From contig JBCFYV010011135.1 of NCBI GenBank assembly GCA_039000515.1, forward strand, positions 22,333,895 to 22,397,894: DNA of 64,000 bases, read 5' to 3'. Under the pieces are notes generated by a model, which was not told the origin of the DNA, ran no database searches, and saw nothing but the letters and a program-made list of their open reading frames with translations. Shown here in pieces: positions 1-26,690 of this stretch; position 1 is the first letter of the stretch; every line of letters begins with the position of its first letter. Made by a program: the position numbers and the translations under genes. The DNA comes from Timema cristinae. Taxonomy: Eukaryota > Arthropoda > Insecta > Phasmatodea > Timematidae.

Positions 1-352
1 ACAACTTTTTATAAATTCGATTTTAAATCTTTTCATTCTAAATAAAATTGTACATTTTCAAAGATTCAAATTTGTATTCAAGATTTGAAAGAAAAATTCA
101 CTATTCTGATTTGAGAACTAAAGGATTTGATCTATCTATCTTTTGATAAAATTAACGAGGGTGTAAAGAACATTTTCTGACACATTAATTATATGTTTAA
201 ACCAAACGGGCACCAAGATGAGGTGAAAAATTTAGAAAAGAAAATATCGATTTGATCGATTGCAAAGCATATTCAAAGTCTGTTTTATCTGCAACCCGAA
301 ATAATTTTCTCTCTAAAAGTAATGTTTATCCTATTTATCAAAATTTTAACAA

Positions 353-1292
353 TAAGGTGGCCCAATGGCTAAGTGTTTTTTATAAGCACAGAAATTGTTT
401 TTAAAAAAGGACAAAAATAGAGAGAAAGGATAAACAAACTATTAAATGCAAATTTATTGAAGGAAGCCAACCTTGGAAAAGAGGAAAAAATTTAGAATAA
501 TCCAAAGCACAAAGGTGACATCTTTCTTTCTTCCTTCTATAGTAGAAGTAATCAGACACACACACACACATCTAAACACAAATGTATGCACAATAGAGTA
601 ATATTTTGGCAGTGTCGCTGTAATATACTCTATAGCAGGGATGTGTATAAGTTAAGTTGGTCAATCTGGACTGAACTGACTAGAGTAGTCATAGCAGAAA
701 ATATAGATAACTGGTTCTGTTTTAAGGTTTTATCATGGTTTTTGTTTGGTGTTAAGAAGTTGCGCGAGTTATGTGGTTAGGGTACAAGATTAAATATATA
801 TGTGTATGTGTAAGGACACAACAGTCGCCTTTGTAAAACTAAAATAAAAGAGGGACTAAATTTTACACGAACACTCAACTACTCTATTTTGAATTCAAAA
901 AGAATTGTTAGAAAAAGTTTAATAAACTCTTGTAGAAGTAAAAAAAAAAAAAAAATCCACCCCAACAACAGTTTACCACAGTGTTTCTAACACTTTATTT
1001 TTTTAAATTAAAAATAGAGTAGTGTTGTGTTTGTACAAAGGTTATTCCTAATCCCTTATCTTATTTTGATGGATAAAAGGCATTGCTGCCGAAAAAATAA
1101 CCTATTATGTTTAAATTTGTGTCAAAATGTGTGTGTGACTACAGAAGAAAGCAAGAAGATGTCACCTTTGTGCATTGGATTCTTCCCACATTTTTCCTCT
1201 TTCCCTAGGTGAGCTTTCTTATTCAAATTTGCACTTATTAGTCTGTTCCTCCTCTTTATTTAGTTGTATTAATTTCCATGTTTGTATAAATC
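353..1292. mobile_element. Long-TIR MITE, copy 1 (degraded), in channel intron
   Basis: The left part (353-560, starting near GGCCCAATGG) and the right part (about 1065-1292) are imperfect inverted repeats sharing motifs such as AAAGGTGACATCTT and TAGTAGAAGTAATC with their complements. The same arrangement recurs at 55340-56112. A (CA)n tract (555-570) and a poly-A run (940-953) lie inside. No coding potential is seen. Ends are approximate. Confidence 0.6.
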
Positions 1293-1558
1293 CGACACCT
1301 TAGCTCATTCGGTCGTGTGTCTGCCTACTGAGATAAGGATCCCGGCATGGCCGAAAATTTATCATTGATGAAATGTGGGTTTACCCTCTCGCATTGATAA
1401 ATTAACGGTTGGGGGACTAAATGTTGTGCATGTCCTAGTCTTTAAGTAAAATCAAAGGCGTATCAAGCTACGACAGGCCATCAAGCCAGTAGTAAGAAAA
1501 TATATGGCTTGAACAAAAAACCGACCATAGGCTGGAAACGGTAATGGATGTAAAGTAA
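1293..1558 (+). mobile_element. tRNA-derived SINE family A, copy 1
   Basis: The head reads CGACACCTTAGCTCATTCGG (pol III A-box-like), followed by a degraded B box near CCCGGCATGGCC, the body TTATCATTGATGAAATGTGG and the tail GGCTGGAAACGGTAATGGAT. Seven copies of this family are visible in the window. Confidence 0.8.
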
Positions 1559-1611
1559 TTATTTAACCAAAATGTGATTTTCTCTTATGGTTTGAATATT
1601 CCCCGATGTAG

Positions 1612-16370
<14,759 letters not shown>

Positions 16371-16527
16371 TGGGAACACGGGTGAGCCGCGTTGCCGATG
16401 TTTACAAGGACCCTCCCTCTCTCTCTGGTGGGGGGGGGGAAATCCCCAAGTCACAGCTACTCAGACGTTTGAGGATCACATACACATACCAAGTCATCAA
16501 TGCAATAATTACTAGCGTTAGTAAGTC

Positions 16528-16533
16528 AATAAA
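16528..16533 (+). promoter_or_regulatory. Candidate polyadenylation signal of NaCP60E
   Basis: AATAAA about 160 nt after the preferred stop codon at 16370. The sequence between looks like 3' UTR. The assignment rests on position only. Confidence 0.5.
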
Positions 16534-17150
16534 TATAACTAGGGTGTGTCATGTTGACGTGCACATACTGCGGTGATCGGGCGCTCCCCCAAGAAGTGAA
16601 AGTCTATACGTGTGTCGCCTTGTTGGCTTTGCCATGCTCGAGTAACCAATGTCGTCATGGTAGGGAGTGTTTCTTCGTGCCGCAAGACGATACTTATCGA
16701 AAAGTTTCTGGGGAATACCACAAAAGCAATTCCCTATTTCTTTTTTTTTTAATATTATCTAATATATAAACTATTGATGCCTAGTCTAGTCAATTGTGGC
16801 AAAACATAGGGATACCCCATAGTCAATTTTAAACGAGTCAGACTTATCTTCTATCATCTTCAATTTGTACAGTCAAGGAGGAACTCCTAATGCTAGGCTT
16901 TAAAGAAAAATTTGTTTGATGAAATAATTTATAAAATTGTCTTGTTATGATACCCACTTGTTTTTGTTGCAATATAATCAGATACTTTGGGGAAATAGGG
17001 AGGAGAGTTAATTTAATCCCCTCCACAGTAAGAAGGTTATCTTTCATAAATGAAATTAAACATACAGAAGGTTGTTTTTTAATGATTTGTTAATTTAATC
17101 TTTATGGGATTTTTTTTTCATTAGTGTTTTATGGGTGAAAATGGTTCCCG
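16534..17150. other. 3' flank of NaCP60E, no gene recognised
   Basis: Includes a moderately GC-rich part (16550-16720) whose short ORFs match nothing I know, then AT-rich sequence. Confidence 0.5.
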
Positions 17151-17164
17151 ACCTGTGTTTTATT

Positions 17165-17625
17165 TTGCCATGGAAGGTGGTAAGGTTGTGCGAAGCTTCA
17201 AAAACTTTTGACTTCGCTACAACTATTCTTTTGCTTCGATCTTGATTCAAAAATTACGAAGCATCGCAAGAAGAAAAAAAATCTAAGTTAAAAAACACAT
17301 TTATGTTTATTTTTTTATTTTATTTTCTACTGTCATTTGCATCACAAATTGTGTTTTCAAACCAACTATCCTAACTAATTAAATTACATTTTGTGATAAT
17401 TACTTAATATATTTCATATTAAAATTATCAATTATGTTTGAAAAGTACAATTTGTTAAATTATATTTAAGGTGTAAATTTACATAGTTGTACAAAGTATA
17501 ATATTTTTATTTAACACTAAAACTTATTAATATTCGAACTTGATTCGGCTTCAGGAATATCTCATATTATTCAATTCAACTTCGCTTCAAATTGATGAAA
17601 TGTACTTTACAAACCCTTAGTAGGT
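17165..17625. mobile_element. Candidate AT-rich MITE family G, copy 1
   Basis: Starts AAGGTTGTGCGAAGCTTC and ends AATGTACTTTACAAACCCTT, with CTTCG-rich ends (TTCGCTACAAC; CAACTTCGCTTC) in opposite orientation. Compare 17742-18184. Ends are approximate. Confidence 0.45.
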
Positions 17626-17741
17626 GGGCATGCCGAGTTAATCTATAACCCAGAGGTCTGCGAACTCAATTTGCTGAGATAAATATTTAATCTCGGGCTA
17701 GTCCATTTAATTCAAACTGAGCTTGAGTTTATAAAATAATT

Positions 17742-18184
17742 TTGAGGTGTGTAAAGCTTTGAATTGGCTTCGAAACCTACATCAACTTCGACGTAGCTTA
17801 AAAATAAAATTGGCTTCAACAATTACGAAGTTTCATCAATAAAAATATTGACAGCTAAACTACTCAAGTTATGGTCATTTATTGACATTTTGAGCTGTTG
17901 TAGACATTAGAAAATTAATATTCATATAGAAAAAATTTGAAGTGCTCAAACTGTAAATTATGATAATAACTTGTTTTATATGAACAAAACTAAAATTACG
18001 AACAATTTTGATATAAAACTATTATTTCAAAGTATTTTATTGCATAAAGTTATATAAATTACTACAATATCAAGCATAAAATATCTAACAAAAAAATGGT
18101 CAAACTTTGATTCGACTTTGAGAATAGTTCATATATTCGATTCTAGTTCATTGCGAATTAAAAAAGTGGACTTCACACACCCTT
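17742..18184. mobile_element. Candidate AT-rich MITE family G, copy 2
   Basis: Starts GAGGTGTGTAAAGCTTTGAA and ends AAGTGGACTTCACACACCCT. TTCGAC-rich ends lie inverted around an AT-rich core. A third trace lies near 52190-52275. Confidence 0.5.
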
Positions 18185-18456
18185 ATAAAATATTATCATA
18201 ATTTTAAAACATATTTATGCAAATAAATATTGAATTGAGATTTTTTTTAAAAGGTAAATTTAAATAAGTCTTGAATATTTAAAATAAAATATTATATTTG
18301 AAAATGGTAACTGAATTAATATTTTTACAATAAAAATAACAAATCACAGGAGGTGAAAATTAAAACATGATATTTTACATTTTTTGATCGAAATGTATAA
18401 CTGCAGACTGTTTCTATCCCCTGTAAAAATATTATTTAATTAAAGTAAGGGAAAGC

Positions 18457-18475
18457 GGGGGGGGGGGGGGGGGGG
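18457..18475 (+). repeat. 19-G homopolymer
   Basis: Uninterrupted G run: a possible quadruplex, and a likely trouble spot for assembly length. Confidence 0.9.
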
Positions 18476-18514
18476 AATCACATCACATGCTTTTTTTCAG
18501 ACTAAAAACTTTTA

Positions 18515-18690
18515 TATTCACCTCTGACAAGACATCTTGTGAATGTGGGGAATGCCAGGCCTCCACCGTGGTTCGGATTCCACGTTAAACTGTAGGTCCT
18601 TCATTTCATCTCACAATCACCCTACCATTACACATTAGCGTAAGTGCGTATAACCCGAACGGGTAGTAAGACGTGGTGCTAATTAATAAT
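18515..18690 (+). mobile_element. SINE family C, partial copy
   Basis: From CACCTCTGACAAGACATCTT through GGAATGCCAGGCCTCCACCG to GAACGGGTAGTAAGACGTGG and (TAA)n. Head truncated. Confidence 0.85.
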
Positions 18691-19082
18691 AATAAATAAT
18701 AAAAACTTTTATATCTCAAAACCCACAAGGACTTGACTTAAATTGTTAATCAATTTAAATATGACAGACCTCTTAAACCAATATCTAAGATTATAAAGGT
18801 CTCATGATTTTCTAACAGATGGCACCACTAACTCGATTTGAATTAAAATTGGTCTTTTATCTTTTTTCACCTGTACTTTTCATTGAAATCCTAGTAAGCA
18901 GAAAGAAACAATACGTCAAATGTTGTTAAATCAACGTAAACATATGAATCAGCACCCGCTGAAGTGTTTTGACACGCTCCACGTCAATGTTAGACGATTG
19001 CTGGACATTTGTTTGAAACGTACACGTCCTAAATCTTGTATCATGTTTTAAAATAGTAGTTTTAAATTTTTCTACCAATAAA

Positions 19083-19233
19083 TTATTATTATTAGCACCA
19101 CCTCGTCTTACTACCCGTTCGGGTTATACGCACTTACGCTAATGTGTAATGGTAGGGTGATTGCGAGATGAAAAGAAGGACCTACAGTTTAACGTGGAAT
19201 CCGAACCACGGTGGCGGCCTGGCATTCCATCTA
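19083..19233 (-). mobile_element. SINE family C, inverted partial copy
   Basis: Complement of C from (TTA)n, GCACCACCTCGTCTTACTAC, to CGGTGGCGGCCTGGCATTCC. It is an inverted partner of the copy at 18515. Confidence 0.85.
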
Positions 19234-20233
19234 CCAATAAATGAAATGTTTCTTTACTCGTTCTGTAAAAAAAAAAAAAAATCTGGATAAATACTTATAT
19301 ATTTTAAAACCAATACAAGAACCACATTTGCTCATCAAAAGTTTGCTCTCAAAAGTGTCATTTACCGCGATCATATTGATTGTATATAATAGCATTGAGT
19401 AAATTCAACAAGGCAAAATCATCGACATCATAAAAAGGCATAAATTATTAATGAATGAATTTTTTATAAATCATTCCCGTGTGCTCTTAGTCACACGTGA
19501 GTATCGACGCTTCTGTCATATTTCTGCTATTTTACTGCCATATCATGTGTCTCTTCATGTTGGTAGATGCTCCTTCTAATGTTTACTTGATACAACCTTG
19601 GATCAAGCTATTTTAGCCCATGAGTTCTACACAGGATGTCCTATAATATTATTCTATTAATGCTTCCTACCCGAATCCCTTTGACAACAAATTAGCTCAT
19701 TTCCTGATCTTGACATTACAATGGCCATATGCACGTCTTAATCACCTACCTCTTCTTCTCCTTTCCGAGTTAACATTTTCATTTTATAAACAACATCTAG
19801 ACGAGCAGAAAGAAGAGTAAAATATGAGTTATTCATTACCAAAACATCTTTAAATTGCCAATTCTATAAAGCTGTTGAGCTTGAACCTTAGATTATATTA
19901 TTAGCTTAAAATCTCGCTAGAAATTCGAGTAATCGCAGATCCTTACTAATAATTCTCTATAATTTTATATCTTCATAAGACTTTTTTTTTTTTAAGTTAA
20001 ATTTACACATAAATCTGTATATTTGAGTTAAGTTTATCTTTATAAGACGATCTCCATGTTAAGATAGCTCGAATATTCATTTTTCATGTATTATTGGTCA
20101 AAAACCTTCACTAAACATATGTTATAAAATTAAACAGTAGATATTTTAATGTTGGTTCGTAACATCTGGTCAAATGTGCACGTGGCATGCTCATAAATGG
20201 AGGTTGGGAACCATTTTTGTAAAGTACCTTAAA
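19234..20233. other. Intergenic, no feature
   Basis: AT-rich sequence without recognisable gene or repeat structure. Confidence 0.5.
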
Positions 20234-20825
20234 CCGGTGGTACTCAACCTGAGGTGGGCATACCCCCGGGATTGTGTGAAGACATCCTATGAGGTTCGTA
20301 AAATTAAAATATATATACATATATATTTCATGTTAAACACTAAAGGTTGTTTCTAATAAAGCACTAGGCTAACTCTTGGCTTAAATTAGGAGGAATAGCT
20401 AATAAACCAAAGTTATACTGGAGTAGAATTAAGGAGACAAGCTTTCACTGTCACAGACAACTTCTTCGGGTCGGACAATAAGATTGACTAACCAACCGAG
20501 AGAATCTCTACTCTCTTGACCTGATGAAGCTGTCTGTGACAGTGAAAACTGGTCCTTAAAAGTGTTTTTGTATGTTTTTTAGTGTTCTAAACAGTTTCTA
20601 CTACATTATCACAAAAGTGGTGTTCTGGCCATTCCTCCTAGATAATTGATATTAATAATCGAAGCCAGATTAAAGGTTGTGATCTGGGTAAGCCAGTTTT
20701 ATTTTAGATGTTGATTATAGAATATGTATGACTTGCATTATTCACCAACAACTTTGGGAGTAAAAAGTTAAAAGATAAATTATATCTGGGGGTTACGCGA
20801 ACCAAAAAATTGTTGAATACCACTG
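20234..20825. mobile_element. hAT-type MITE carrying a hairpin
   Basis: The left end CGGTGGTACTCAACCTGAGG and the right end ATTGTTGAATACCACTG are near inverse. Flanking 8-mers CCTTAAAC and TCTTAGAC agree at 6 of 8. Inside, 20432-20472 and 20518-20560 form an inverted repeat. Confidence 0.6.
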
Positions 20826-23800
20826 TCTTAGACTATTATTATAATTATAATAATTTTGTTATATTTCAATTGCACTGTTATATTTACTACACACGTTAAG
20901 GACAAATTGAAAATATTATGTGGAATGAACCGCAACTTTGTTAAAACACTATCTTCAGAGTTTTATTAAATGAATAGAATGAGTGATACAAGTGTAATGT
21001 CCCATATAATACATTCACGACCTTTGTTTTCTTGGATGACAGTTCATAAAGTTACTAGAAATAAATAGTCCATTATGTATCCGTACTCTAACTGATAAAA
21101 TCTAGTCACTTTGGATAACTGTAATGAGAACATATATTAATATATGAATGTGATAGTTAAACACAGTAATTTAGACCAATATTATTTATATATTTATTTG
21201 ATGTCCGACACAAAGTATATGTATTGTTTATTCCACTTAAAATAATTATTATTCACAGCACCTTTACAAAAGTTCTAATGAACATGGTTTTAAAATGGCG
21301 ACCAACGAATTTAAACCATGTGATTGAATATAACGGAAACAAGTTATTTACAATGCTGTACCTATGCAGTGGACAAAAATATTTTGAAATATGATAAAAA
21401 TAATCATTAAATAATGTATTATATAAAAAAAATTACAAGTATTTTCTTTTTTACAAGTAAATACGATGCCTATATTATAAGTTTTAATGTATGCACTATA
21501 TTACACATTGTCAATAACATTCCAAAATGAAGAATAAGTACTTTTAATTTTGTTTAGAATATTGTTTCGGAATGGGTAAAAAGAAATTATTAAAAGTAAT
21601 GAAATAGTTTGAGAAAATTTTGGTTTACATTATTTTTAATGTAAAACATGTAATTAAAAAACTTGACATTTATAACAAAACAGTGATCTTTTACAAGTGT
21701 TAGCAACTCAAAACCTAAATATATGATTTTCAAACTGTCATCCAGGTAAAAACCTATCATGAATAGACTTTAGATAAATTAAGTTCAAACTATCAGTAGT
21801 TTTAATCTTTACTCATATTTCTTGAAATGTTTTTTCAAGCTTGTATTTTTTACAACTAAGATTAAAGTTTCCCCGGTATGCTTTCTATGATTTTATTTAT
21901 TTTCGCCTGACAAGAAGGAAAAAAAAAATTAATGCCAATCAGCACTGACAATATTGTTATTGTATAGTATAAAAAACATATTTCAAATCAAAGGCCTATT
22001 TAGATATAAAAGAGATTTTAAAATAGCATAACTGAAGGTGTTATGTTAAAGAGGATCAAAGTTGGTTTCCATAGACACCAGCAAACAACTTTGTATTATA
22101 TTATTTTTTTGGTAGCCTTATAAATAAAGTTGTTAATTGAGAATGTTAATATTATCTATTAAAAAACATACTGTATTGAGACACGAAAATAAATTCATGT
22201 AGGTATTTCAATTGTAAATTGGGTGATAATGCTCCTTAACTTCAGTGCATAATATATTTAAAAATAGTATAAATATTTATTAAAGTTAAGGTTATAAAGT
22301 TATTTTTAATTAAAATATGAAATAATGTTACTGATTCAACATAAAGTTTATATTGTGATTTATTTTATTTTTTATTTTTTTTGCTAGTAGATAATGTTAA
22401 AAAAGTATTAGAGGAGTGCACTTTTCGATACAAGTTTTTACTTAAAAAAAACATCGAATTCAACTTCTTGACAACTGCTCATAAGTTGCTTGTTTTTTAC
22501 AATTAGCACCACTTTATTCCTCTCATGAAATCAAACAATTTGGCTCTTATCAGCAAATTGCTCACGGCTGACATTATTACAATCAGATAAAATGCTGTAA
22601 TCAACAATATTAAACACTAAAAAAAAAAGAGTGAAATAGTTGTTCATAGAAATATCTAATTACTTATTGTCAAACTCATAAATAAATGTTCTTGAAAACC
22701 TGTTGATATATTTCACCCGTTACACTCATTTGAAACCAAATAAAGCAAACCATTAGCTAAATTATTATAGAAGAAGAAAAAATGGACTCATGAGCTTATT
22801 AGTGAGTTACAGAAATGTTTTATTGATAAAATAAAAAATTAACTTTAGTAAAGAAAAATAATTAAATTTTATAAAAAAATAAACTTGTATTTTAATCGAC
22901 ACATTGTACAATATTCACATCACCTTCCCTTATGTAAGAAATGTTTTCCGAATACATCTACTGACTTATATAATTTAGCTAATTATTGAAATAAATATTT
23001 ATTATAAAAAAAAATTGTTCTGCTAATGTATTTCTAAGAATTGAAATCCTTTTAAATTGTTAATACATTCTCGACCAGACATCACTGTCATGGATTACAT
23101 ATCGAGCAACAGTCCATTGATAAAAGGACAAGAAATAGGCAGCTAATGAATAGGTGATTAAATAAAACAATTAAAAGCATCATAACAGTAATAAGGGGCT
23201 GTGCATAAAATACATAAGAAAAATACAGGTATTTCTCTACCTGACAAGAGGGGGAGTTATTACAATTAAGCGTATCAGGTAGCATCCTGTGTTAACAAAC
23301 TCGACTCTACACACATATATACAAACAATGATCGACTTGTTGATCTTGGTGAAGACGTACAAACACATTCCAATAAAATGGTTAAAAGGTCTTACAATTA
23401 AAAAAACTATTTAAATAGAGGGATGGTATGCATAGCATTGTGAAGGGGGGGAGCAGTTAAAAAAATTAAATTAGTGTTACATTTTATGGACAGCCCCTAA
23501 TTGATAGGGAAGAACCTCAACCTGGAATATATATGGACCTTGATATAAACAACTTAAGGGGAATGGGGCATGGAAATATTTACTTCTAAATTATAATTTT
23601 GATAAATATTATTAATTATAAAATTGATTTAAATCTTAAAAAAATAATTTTAAAATGTTGATTAATTTTTTATGGAAGTTATAGGCATTTGAACAAGGTT
23701 TAATACGAAACCACACCATACATAAAATTATTGAGCGTAAATTCTGAAATTTCGTATAACATACGCTAATATGTTGTGTATGATAATGAAATAATTAAAT

Positions 23801-23915
23801 TTGCCAATAATCAACTAATTTTATTTTTTAAATTACAATACCAAGTTTTATTTTCTAAAATAAAACCTATAGTTTTAATGGGGGAATATATTTAGGTGTC
23901 GGGTCGATTGTTACT
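20826..23915. other. Intergenic 3.1 kb, AT-rich, nothing recognised
   Basis: Very AT-rich; short ORFs only (the longest is about 65 codons on the - strand at 23088-23285) with no family resemblance. Confidence 0.55.
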
Positions 23916-23917
23916 TA

Positions 23918-24006
23918 TATACATACATACTCACATACACACATAAATACATACATACATATTCCCTCACATACATACATACAGACTCACATACATATAT
24001 ACATAT
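23918..24006 (+). repeat. (CATA)n microsatellite
   Basis: Interrupted CATA/CACA repeats. Confidence 0.85.
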
Positions 24007-24049
24007 CAATCATAATCACGCCGTTCTTTTACACTGTAGGCAAGAAACT

Positions 24050-24460
24050 TTATCTAATTCATAAATCAACAACTCTGTACTTAATCCATCCTCACTAACA
24101 TTATTCACACTTCCCTATCCATGTATGCCCTTCGCTTCAACAACTTCAATATACCGATTAACACATGCTTTCTTATTGTCAAAACTCTTAATATTTCTCT
24201 TTTCAACACATTCGTCTACAACATTTAACCACGTCTTATGTGTCTTACTTCTTCGCTTTTGATCCACGCATTCTAACCTTCATATATTTTCTTCGTCACT
24301 CTATTTTCACTTCCTCCTAACATGCCCAAGCCAACATAAGACCCTTCTTTCACATTGACATTCTCTTTCAAACCTGACAACCTCAGCACACATTCATTAA
24401 TGACTCTGTCCATACGAGCTTTTCCACATACAGTTCTGAGATATCTCACACCAACCATAT
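24050..24460 (-). mobile_element. LINE ORF2 3' remnant (type I)
   Basis: Read on the - strand: KARMDRVINECVLRLSGLKE, GLGMLGGSENRVTKKIYEG, then LNVVDECVEKRNIKSF. It is the same LINE family as 2925-3185 and is longer at the 5' side. Frames are broken. Confidence 0.65.
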
Positions 24461-24756
24461 TTACCTGGCTTAGTGGCTACATTCGGAACTAAAAGATCAT
24501 TCCCATGTTCTAAGCTTCTCTATTCATGTACGATTAACTGTACGAACAGCTTATAACCCGAACGGTTTGTAAGAAACGTTGCTAAAAAAAAAAACACCAA
24601 ACACAACTGTACGAACTTTAACTCAACTCCATGTTATTTACTTTCGTGTACAAATGTTATTGTTCTCTGCGAGATAAAGCCGGCCCCCCGCCGAGTCAGC
24701 GAGCGGTAACTGTAGGCTCAATTGTTGATGATAGCTCATTGGTAGCTGTTGATTTA

Positions 24757-24900
24757 CGCACATCCATCACAGACTCTGCCTTAAAATATGCGTGAGGAAT
24801 TATCCTTAGCACGGGATGAATCCTCGATAGCTCTCTGGTAGAGCATTGTCAGGCTAAGCCAAGAGTCCCTGGTTCGATTGCCATGTTTAGGTGTCATTTT
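24757..24900 (+). mobile_element. SINE family D, copy 2
   Basis: Leader CACATCCATCACAGACTCTG, A-box region GATAGCTCTCTGGTAGAGC, B box CCTGGTTCGATTGCC, then TTTAGGTGTCATTTTTC. Confidence 0.7.
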
Positions 24901-24977
24901 TCATATTTACGAATATTCACTAAGGGAGCATGAAAGTAAAATTCAAACAACTGTATAGAATTATATAACATTTTCAC

Positions 24978-25160
24978 TACCCAATTCTGTGGACGCACGG
25001 TCTAAGGCATCATTCTTACAATAGACTGGACTGCCGATGACGAGGAGATCAGAGTTTGATTCCCGGCTGGGTAGATTAAAGGTTGTTTTCTCTAAATAAT
25101 TTTCCACTCTCACTTCAAGTGAATGTGGGTACAAACTTCCTCTAAATTCAACCTTCATCC
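24978..25160 (+). mobile_element. SINE family B, diverged copy
   Basis: GACTGCCGATGACGAGGAGA, TTTGATTCCCGGCTGGGTAG, then CCACTCTCACTTCAAGTGAA. It faces the next copy tail to tail. Confidence 0.75.
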
Positions 25161-25182
25161 ATATAATTTTTTTTATTATTTT

Positions 25183-25425
25183 ATTAGCACCACGTCTTAC
25201 TACCCGTTCGGTTTATACACATATGTACTAATTACACTAATTTCTTAGGAATTTTGAAGGTTTAATTGAGAGGAAATGCACCCGCACTTGTGTGGAAGAA
25301 GAGTGGAAAACCATTTAGAAAAACCACCCTTAGTACACCCTACCGGAATCGAACCCTGATATCCCTGTCTTCGGCAGTCTAATCTAACACTAGAATGGCG
25401 CGTTAGACCACGCAGGCTCCAAAGA
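25183..25425 (-). mobile_element. SINE family B, inverted copy
   Basis: Complement of B: ATTAGCACCACGTCTTACTA, CCCGTTCGGTTTATAC, then TACCGGAATCGAACCCTGAT and GCGCGTTAGACCACGCAGGC. With 24978-25160 it makes a 450-bp imperfect palindrome. Confidence 0.8.
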
Positions 25426-26690
25426 GGATCTAAAATAAAAACTATAGAGCCCAAAAAGTCGTAAGTAGCCCAGTTAGGAAAGTCGGTAGCCAACGGATCC
25501 CACAAGTAGCCGAATTCATTAAGTCTGCCTATTCTGTCAACCCTGCGCCGAACCGCCGCCTATATCTGTGCGTTCACCAGTGGCGTGTTGCTTTCTCTAC
25601 ATTGTACGGCTCCGTAACAACGCAGCTACAGACATCTCCCGTTACTTGGCGAGACTTGCTTTGACAAGGTGTGTTGTCACTCCTAAATGTAACTGAATAA
25701 AAAAATAATTGAAAACTGTTCCTGTCTAACGACTCCCGTTGGTGCGCCAATGCTTGCTACCATCTTATTACATCAGGAGATGTCTAAATTCCGGATATAT
25801 ATTCAAATATTGAATAAACTTCCTATAAAATTATAACTATACATTGCATATCGTCGTGTGTTAGTCCCCAACCCCACAAACATCCGTTGTGGGTTGGTCT
25901 GTTCTCACTACAAACAGTATTTTTCTTTCTTTTCTTATGTTACAGTCATATTTTAAAAAACCAGAACAATCACAATATCATATATCACATCTTATATTAA
26001 CTCAAAAGACAGCTACGCTATTCACGCCACCAAGTGGCTTGGTCATGTTTAGCATCCGCCTCGCTCTGAAGTAGAATAGAGGCGAGGTATAAACTATTTG
26101 AACTACTTGTCTGTGTTACACGTCCGTCCTCTCAATAAAGATAATAATTGTATCTTACCCGGTCCTCGAACTAGGGACTGGTGTCTCCCTGTCTAGTCCC
26201 TCGTTTCGTATACTATCTCTTCCTTATGTCGCCCGTCTTTCTCCACAGCCTGTTCTAATTATTTGTTTCATCAACTATACCAAAATAAACTATAGTACAC
26301 TCTAAACCTATAATAGTCTGCCCACAAGGAGTGGCCAGTAATCTCAGACTCAAACCCAAACCAAAAATTGTTTATTTGTTCCCCCCACTCATGTATTAGT
26401 ACCAGAAGGGCAAAAATCGCCCACTGGTAAAAGTTTACTTTTTGTTTCCCAACGGGGCTACGTATGAAAATGTCTACGTAGCACTGGTGGAGAAATCACA
26501 ACCTGCGCCTCTGACGTCACATTCACAAGCTGTTCCTGACAGAAGAAAGGAGCTGTTCCTTTTTGTCACTGGTCCACGAATCAAATAAACGCTGTGACAG
26601 GTCCTGAAAATATTGTTCCTCACCTCTCTGTCACAGGCAAAGGTGTAACAGGTCCAAAGTAGCATTGCTCCTCGTCTCTGTCGCAGAACG
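25426..26690 (-). mobile_element. Candidate LTR-retrotransposon fragment (LTR plus start of internal region)
   Basis: At 25748-25730 the - strand reads TGGCGCACCAACGGGAGTC, which resembles a tRNA-Lys-type primer binding site. Immediately on its right the + strand reads TGCTTGC, so on the - strand a sequence ending in CA precedes the PBS, as an LTR would. The right end of the LTR is not defined and no second LTR is visible. No coding sequence recognised in the stretch. Confidence 0.35.
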
